Source: Cenococcum geophilum 1.58 (Eukaryota; Ascomycota; Dothideomycetes; Gloniales; Gloniaceae). From it: 64,000 bases of DNA. The notes beneath the pieces were generated by a model. It was not told where the DNA came from. It was given only the letters and a program-made list of their open reading frames with translations, and searched no databases. Positions 58,561-64,000 of this stretch are shown piece after piece (within the stretch, counting starts at the first letter, position 1; each line of letters starts with the position of its first letter). Both the position numbers and the translations under genes were made by a program. Where the stretch lies: the NCBI GenBank assembly GCA_001692895.1, contig KV748197.1, positions 2,237,813 through 2,301,812 of the forward strand. The letters are read 5' to 3'.

Positions 58561-59099
58561 ATACCATTTACTAGGCCAATGCTATGCGTAAAGACTAGGC
58601 CTTTAAGAAGGATATACAGCTTAACCCACAACGGATCCGTATACTACGCCGCCCCTAAACTACCTATATTACGCCACCCGCACTAAAGACCTAGAAAGTT
58701 AGTAGTAACCTAGCTAAGTTCCCTACGGAGAACCCTATAAAGCCATAAAGGAAAGCTAAAGATATTAGACGCTATACTAAACTAATAAATAGGAAGAATA
58801 ACTTACGGAAAATAAAACGTAAGCTAAGGAAGACTATAAACCCTATACCGTAAACCACGGCCTAATAGACGCTAAAGAAACCTACGGACCTCCTACTAGT
58901 TGATATCTGCTATATTAGCGCTGTAGGATTCTACTAGAACCTAGTTTAGCCTAATACTATTACCTTTATAACTAGCCTATATAAAATTAACTAAATAATT
59001 AAGGAAAAGGAAAGTAAGCTTAGTGGATAAAAAAGCGGGCTTATAGATAAAGAACTAGTAGAGTAAAAACTGCCCAATTAACACCAGAAATTTAAGGAC

Positions 59100-59860
59100 G
59101 TATTCTCTAAGGTAGCGTCTAATATACTTCCACCCTACCAACCATATAACTATAAGATTAAGATTAAGCAAGATAAGGGAAGTACCCTTAGCTTTAGCCC
59201 TCTCTACCTATAGTCTATTACTAAATTATAGGCTATAAAGTAGTACCTTATTAATAACCTAAATAAGGGCTTTATTAAGCCTAGCTAAGCCCCTTTTAAC
59301 TCCCCTATTCTCTTTATTAAAAAGCTAAATAGAGGACTACGCTTCTATATTAACTACCGTAAGCTAAATAATATAACCTATAAGGACCGCTACCCGCTAC
59401 CCTTACTTAATAAGACTTTTACCTAAATAAGTAAAGCTAAGGTTTTTATAAAGCTTAATATCCGCCAGGCCTTTTACTAAATTAGGATAAACCCCGGGTC
59501 TAAGGATCTTACTATATTCTAGACCTGTTACGGGACGTATAAATATAAGGTACTTCCTTTTAGACTAACTAACGGACTAGCTACATACTAGCGGTATATA
59601 AACGATGTACTTTTTAACTACCTTAACAACTTCTATACGGCCTATTTAGATAATATTATAATCTATTTAGAGAATAAACTAGAATATAAGGAGCACGTCT
59701 ATAAAGTCCTATAACGGCTCTATAAAACTAGCCTCTAAGCTAATATTAAAAAGTTAGAATTTAATATTAAGTATATAAAGTACCTAGGTTTTATTATTAG
59801 TATAAACGGAATTAAAGCCAACCTAAAGAAAATAACCGCAATTAACTAGTGGACGCCCCC
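59100..59860 (+). pseudogene. Gypsy-D reverse transcriptase
   Basis: [20 protein letters not shown] near 59,288-59,346, [20 protein letters not shown], then the active site AYLDNIIIYLENKLEYKEHV near 59,640-59,700 (YLDD with second Asp now Asn), KKLEFNIKYIKYLGFIIS, and NW-type TPPRTVKGVQLFLGFYNFY near 59,850. These are all landmarks of Ty3/gypsy RT in order. Confidence 0.93.
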
Positions 59861-59979
59861 TCGGACCGTAAAGGGGGTGCAATTATTTTTAGGTTTCTAT
59901 AACTTCTACTAACGCTTTATTAAGAACTATAGTAGGATCGCTTAGCCTCTTAACCGCCTTACTAGGAAAGACCAGCCCT

Positions 59980-60460
59980 TTTACTTTAACGCTATATATA
60001 TATAGGCCTTTAATAAGCTTAAAAAACGGCTAGTGTTGGCCCCCCTACTTGCCCACTTTAACCTAGAACGGCCCTTAATACTAGAAACTAATGCCTTAAA
60101 TAGCATAATAGCTAGTATTTTTTCCTAAAAGTAACTGGATGGAGAATAGCACCCTATTATATACTATTTAAAGACTATAATAAATATTAAACTAAACTAC
60201 CATATCTATAATAAAGAAATGCTAGCTATTATCTCTAGCTTTTAGCACTGGCGTATATAGCTAGAGGGGACCCCTAAACCTATTAAAGTAGTATTAGATT
60301 ATAAGGCCCTAGAATACTTCATAATAACTAAGGCCCTTACGGCCCGGTAGGCACGCTAGGCGGACGTCCTATCTTAGTTTAACTTCTTAATTATATATAG
60401 ACCAGGCGCTATAAACCGTATAAATGCTTTTATTAGGCGTAAATAAGACCTAGGTAACTA
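59980..60460 (+). pseudogene. Gypsy-D RNase H
   Basis: LAHFNLERPLILETNALNSI near 60,050-60,110 (family ETDASDxA, Asp and Ser changed), then KLNYHIYNKEMLAIISSF, stop, HWR near 60,190-60,250 (NYEIHDKEMLAIV.AF..WR), LEGTPKPIKVVLDYKALEYF, and a final segment LNFLIIYRPGAINRINAF-like near 60,375-60,430. Confidence 0.9.
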
Positions 60461-60799
60461 TACGGCTATAAAGATCTTATTACAGACCTAGATGCTACTA
60501 CAATTAGAGCACCTTAACCCCCAAATATAGGCAGAACTAAATACAGACCCTTTAGGCGCCAAGATGTATCCTATTAACCCTTTAGGACTTAACTTAATTA
60601 ATAAATTACTGTAAATAAACTATACGGCCCCTTCTCTACAGGAGTACCGTAAAAAGGCAAAGAACGTTACTAGTCTATAGTCCCTTAAAAATAGATTACT
60701 TAAGTATTAGGAACGGCTAGTAGTGGCAGAGGAACAGAACTTATAGACTTAGCTTATTGCTAAAGCACATACCTAGGTCTCTACGGCCTACCCTAGAAA

Positions 60800-61560
60800 G
60801 AATAAAACCCGTAGGATTATTAGCGACCGCTACTACTAGCCCAGAATAGTTATAAATATTAACCGCTATATATAGAACTATAACAACTACCGTAGGTCTA
60901 TAATCCCACGAGATAAGACCCTAGAATTATTAAAACCCCTCCTAATACCTAACCGCCCCTAGTAATATATCTCTATAGACTTTTATAAGCTATCTCTAGA
61001 CCGTAACAGATATAATATAGTTATAATCCTAGTTAACCGCTTTAGTAAGCGCCCGTTCTTAATTCCCTATTATAAGAATATTAATACTAAAGAGGTAGCC
61101 TAACTATATATCTACTACGTCTACTAAATTTACGGACTACTAGATACTATTATATCTAACCACGGGCCGTAGTTTATATTAGCCTTTTAGAATAAGTTTA
61201 CCTAAATCCTAGGTATTAAGCTAAAGCTTTCTACGGCATATTACCCCTAGATAGACGGTTAAACGGAGATTATAAATTAATACTTAGACTAGAGACTTCA
61301 GCCTTTCGTTAACTACTTCTAGGATAACTAGGCTAAACTATTACCCTTAATAGACTACGCCTAAGCAACCCTACCCCACAACTTTACCGGATTTGCCCCT
61401 ATTTAACTAGAAATAGGTTACCTACCCTATATAAGCTTTAACTGGGAAAGACTAGAAGGGCCCTAGACTGTACGCGAAAAACTATCTTATAAGGAAGCCT
61501 AGTAGTACGCTAAGCGCTTAGAAGAAGCTTAGAAAGTAGCCCATATAAACCTAAAAAAGG
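60800..61560 (+). pseudogene. Gypsy-D integrase
   Basis: Zinc-binding part with NCNNYRRSIIPRDKTLELL-like residues near 60,880-60,930. Core: YISIDFYKLSLDRNRYNIVI near 60,966-61,025, LVNRFSKRPFLIPYYK, YGLLDTIISNHGP near 61,130-61,170 (SDRGPQF), LKLSTAYYP, stop, IDG, stop, TEIIN near 61,222-61,275, and YAQATLPHNFTGFAP near 61,360. It would insert the cDNA; broken by TAA/TAG. Confidence 0.92.
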
Positions 61561-61864
61561 CCTAGAAATTAATAAAATAGTAGGTAAATAAGTATAGGCG
61601 CGAGCCTAACTTTACTATAGGCGATATAGTCTAGGTTATAACAAAGAACTAAAAGATAGAACGGCCTAGCTATAAGCTAAACTATAAGATAGTAGGACCG
61701 TATAAGATTTTTAATAAAGTAGGTAATTTGTACAAGGTTAAGCTTCTAGACTTAATTAAAGTCCACCCTATCTTTTTACTAGATAAGCTATAGAAAGCTA
61801 CAAATAACCTACTGCCTAGATAAAAAAATAAACCTCCCCTATTAATTTAAGTTAACGATAATAA

Positions 61865-62100
61865 TAAATAGGAAATTAAAGAAATACTAGCCTATAAACT
61901 TATAAAGGGAACGTTAAAGTATTATATTAGTTAGAAAGGATATAACCCAGACCCTACTTAGTACCCTATATAGAACTTTATAGGTAGCCCCTATAAGCTT
62001 TAGAAGTTCTATAGCCGTTACCCTAATAAACCCGGACCGCTAAAGTACCTAGATAAGTAGATAGAATACTAGTATAATAAAGATAATAAGTTACCAGAAG
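61865..62100 (+). pseudogene. Gypsy-D chromodomain
   Basis: EIKEILAYKLIKGTLKYYIS, stop, KGYNPDPT, stop, YP, stop, NFIGSPYKL, stop, KFYSRYPNKPGPLKYL. This is the chromodomain pattern: EVxxIL, then a YxVxWKGYxxxxxTWxPxxN hydrophobic cage and a terminal helix. The aromatic-cage Trp codons are now stops. It would target integration to methylated-histone chromatin. Confidence 0.88.
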
Positions 62101-62261
62101 AATATAAGGACAAAAACGCCCTAGAAATTTCTTAATTATATAAGGTGTTAAGATATCTAAGAACTTCGACCGGCGGTTAAAGTTGTCTAATTAGTTAGAT
62201 TCTCTTGCTAAGACTTTTAGCGGCAAAGCCTAAGGGCAGGCTTTTTTAGAGGGGGGGGTAA

Positions 62262-62488
62262 TGTTACGGCACTGGCAGAACTTGGCAGAACTACGCACCG
62301 GCAAGTTGCCATAGATTGCCGCATATTGCGGTCACGTGACGCGAAGATCGTATATAGCTTCGAGCGGCGCTCCCCTTCTTCTCCTTTCCTTTCTTTAGCT
62401 TTAGATTCTCGTTTATAGACAATCCAATCGTATAGGCTTGCGCGACCATTTTGCCGTACTTATGTCTCGATTGACTGAGTCGCTAACA
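62262..62488 (+). repeat. Gypsy-D 3' LTR
   Basis: 227 bp, TGTTACGGCACTGG to cgctaaca. Less mutated than the 5' copy (keeps CA/TG at many sites). GGCAAGTTGCC at 62,300-62,310; TCACGTGA at 62,332-62,339. Followed by TSD cttta. Confidence 0.96.
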
Positions 62489-62535
62489 CTTTATAAATAG
62501 CTTAAACTATTAAAATTACTATAAAATAGGCTATA

Positions 62536-62722
62536 TGTCACAGTACGTGCGGACTGTCAAGGTACGATATACGAGGTGACTGTATATAATTGACAAACGA
62601 TGTCGTGTGAGGATCTATGTAGGAGGTGAGGTGGTATATATACACGTCGCTCAGGGGTCAGGTCCGTGCTCGTGTCATGACAACACTGAATCATAACAAC
62701 GTGTCAGGTCAGTGCCGTGACA
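62536..62722. mobile_element. little-mutated solo LTR (or small LTR-like insertion)
   Basis: 187 bp from TGTCACAGTACGTGCGGACT to cagtgccgtgaca, flanked by ctata on both sides (62,531-62,535 and 62,723-62,727). The ends form a short inverted repeat (TGTCACAG / CGGTGACA type: TGTCAC...GTGACA). A TATATATA lies at about 62,634-62,641. No internal region or partner is in the window, so a solo LTR is the simplest reading; a small inverted-repeat element with 5-bp duplication is the alternative. It keeps many CpA/TpG, unlike its surroundings. Confidence 0.75.
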
Positions 62723-62849
62723 CTATAAATAGCTTATATAGCTCTTTAAGGTAATAATTATTATATTAAAAAATAGATTTATAATAGATTTAAGATATAT
62801 ATATAAGAAAAGATAAAGTAAAAGGTAAGGTCAAATTAAGAGAGGCAGG

Positions 62850-63657
62850 GTGGGGTTTGGTGTGGTAGGCGGAGGTTTCGCCTATCGGGCCGACATTTTA
62901 GCGTGGTCGCGCCGACCTGTACGCACGACCGTGTTCGATGCCGATTTTTCAGCTGAGTTGGCTGATAATAGTCTCACAATAGCTTTTGAGGTAGAGAGGC
63001 TTCTGGTGAGCCTAGTATGTAATCTTAAATACTCAAGATGGAGGCATTGGCGCATTACGGTAGCTCCCGTGGTGTGGTCAAATCAGCACGGTGCAGTTAA
63101 AAGTAGACTCCCCCGGCCCCGAAAGAAGGCTCACGAGCTCAGACGTGAAGGTGGCCTGTGCAGATTGTGGGGGATTAAGTCTAAGGATTCTTCCTCATCT
63201 TACATTCGACATCAGGCAACCACGTATGTGAGATGGTTGTTAGCATCTACCGTTCACCAACAGACTTGTCCTAAATGACAACTTGACGACAGCCTCATTC
63301 GACTCCGCCTAACGACACGGAATTCATGATTGAAGCTACCCACCATACAGATCTCAACCCAAAGTCCATCCTGGCCCTTGCATTGACTGATATCCTGATC
63401 AAAAACATCCAGAAATAGGCTGAGCTATGCTCTCTGACTTAGCGGTGTTGGTATAGGGCATCACTATACCTCTATTCCCTAACAAAAAGTGAGCTCACCA
63501 ACGCCCATTTCCGTCTTTGGATCTGAGAGTCGCCGCTTCAACCTGAGCCAAAGGAAATAAGCCCTAAGCCGAGAGTGAGCGAACATGAGTTACTCAACAG
63601 GGAGCAGCGAACATCTGACCTGAGTATATTAGTTGTCCGCTTCTACTATAATTCTCC
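62850..63657. other. normal-composition intergenic region, upstream of the edge gene
   Basis: Composition changes sharply near 62,840 from TA-rich to balanced, with CpA/TpG restored. A 142-codon open frame at 62,850-63,278 begins with GTG, not ATG, and has no family features, so I do not call it a gene. 63,450-63,485 holds an imperfect hairpin (ggtatag / ctatacc). The segment before 63,658 probably holds the promoter and 5' UTR of the gene that starts there; no TATA or splice signal is certain. Confidence 0.5.
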
Positions 63658-64000
63658 ATGTTCTCGTTCTTCTCAAAGAAACATCCGTCAATAGCGGATG
63701 AGAAGCCAATCAACCCAGATCACGTTCAAGAATCATGGGACGACTGCACTCCAGATACGCCTAAAGACCGCACAATACGCACTGAATTTGGCACCATCAA
63801 TTGCCATGCAACTGCCTATCCATCTCAAGGTGGCATTGTTACCCGTTCTTTCACAGGCGTGGAACTAGACTGGCTTGGCCTTTCCCGCTCCCAGCCTGCC
63901 AAAACATCCTCTGACCCCCGCGAGGAGGATGAATTTGCCTACCAGATTTTGCGCTTAGGTGCCAGGTGGTGGAGAAGTGAGGCTTACGAGCGGAAAAAGG
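63658..64000 (+). CDS. hypothetical protein, N-terminal part, runs off the right edge
   Basis: The frame is open from ATG at 63,658 to the window end (114 codons), beginning MFSFFSKKHPSIADEKPINP. It includes GGIVTRSFTGVELDWLGLSR, DPREEDEFAYQIL and LGARWWRSEAYERKK. The upstream context ttctccATG is acceptable. Codon use is balanced with many C-ending codons, unlike everything to the left, and there are no RIP stops. The (G/S)-T-G-V-E-L-D-x-L-G-L-S-R and L-G-A-(R/K)-W-W-(K/R)-S-E blocks recall a family of uncharacterised ascomycete proteins that I know only as hypothetical. No signal peptide or membrane segment is seen. Introns cannot be excluded. Confidence 0.75.
   Translation, partial: MFSFFSKKHPSIADEKPINPDHVQESWDDCTPDTPKDRTIRTEFGTINCHATAYPSQGGIVTRSFTGVELDWLGLSRSQPAKTSSDPREEDEFAYQILRLGARWWRSEAYERKK

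Larger units (their letters stand above)
56509..62488 (+). mobile_element. Gypsy-D: complete Ty3/gypsy retrotransposon with chromodomain
   Basis: 227-bp LTRs (56,509-56,735; 62,262-62,488), TSD cttta (56,504-56,508; 62,489-62,493), G-rich tract gaggggggggtaa before the 3' LTR. Internal order gag, protease, RT, RNase H, integrase, chromodomain. 5,980 bp, a normal size. RIP is moderate: TAA/TAG stops throughout, but domains are easy to read. It is unrelated in sequence to Gypsy-1 apart from domain homology. Confidence 0.96.

Noticed and set aside
62850-63278. 142-codon open frame on the plus strand
   Set aside because: It begins with GTG at the composition boundary, has no recognisable motif, and nuclear fungal genes rarely start at GTG. 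More likely chance in normal-composition DNA.
63448-63486. TGTTGG...CCTAACA segment resembling a tiny copy of the Copia-C LTR ends
   Set aside because: Only the terminal 6-7 bases agree; at under 40 bp it may be chance, and the hairpin has no flanking duplication that I could confirm.
1-64000. tRNA, rRNA or telomeric repeats
   Set aside because: I saw no cloverleaf with A/B boxes, no rRNA-like conserved stretch, and no TTAGGG-type array.

Overview
The window looks like an AT-rich isochore of a filamentous ascomycete (Pezizomycotina), ending at a normal gene-bearing segment on the right. Reading frames of recognisable fungal proteins run for kilobases but are broken almost only by TAA and TAG where CAA, CAG or TGG would be expected, and catalytic Asp, Glu and Cys codons show C-to-T and G-to-A changes. 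That is the signature of repeat-induced point mutation (RIP). From position 1 to about 62.8 kb I see no intact protein gene. The only plausible live gene starts at 63,658 and runs off the right edge.

Layout. 1-10.7 kb: RIP-mutated sequence with weak gene remnants, an 81-bp in-frame tandem repeat, a ~30-copy 35-bp minisatellite (5.08-6.2 kb), a second minisatellite (about 7 kb) and a long inverted repeat (7.5 kb). 10.77-18.74 kb: a complete minus-strand Ty3/gypsy retrotransposon with a chromodomain, 425-bp LTRs and a 5-bp target duplication, inserted in a 17-bp-period repeat array. 19-23 kb: nothing identifiable. 23-36 kb: RIP-killed non-transposon genes: a FunK1-type fungal protein kinase (+), an AAA+ ATPase with the long N-terminal region of its fungal family (-), a Myb/SANT-domain protein with N/D/S-rich tracts (-), and two unidentified frames. 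36.5-56.2 kb: a nested retrotransposon complex. Copia-B (+) is the host element; Copia-A (37,469-46,800, +) sits in it with TSD tttag and itself carries a LINE (42,689-45,595, -) with a 13-bp TSD; Copia-C (49,419-55,451, -), a relative of Copia-B, sits further along Copia-B with TSD gctaa. 56.5-62.5 kb: a complete plus-strand gypsy element (Gypsy-D) with 227-bp LTRs and TSD cttta. 62.54-62.72 kb: a little-mutated solo LTR with TSD ctata. From about 62.84 kb composition returns to normal.

The most unusual signals are noncoding modules shared between retrotransposons of different kinds. A 65-bp segment with a 12-bp-arm inverted repeat lies between pol and the 3' LTR in Copia-A, Copia-B and Copia-C, although Copia-A has unrelated LTRs. 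A ~98-bp segment next to a G-run is shared by the copia B/C family and Gypsy-D. The LTRs of copia B/C and Gypsy-D also share a GGCAAGTTGCC palindrome near a CACGTG site.

Frames were read by eye. In such TA-rich DNA, a frame broken only by TAA/TAG is weak evidence by itself, so unidentified frames carry low confidence.
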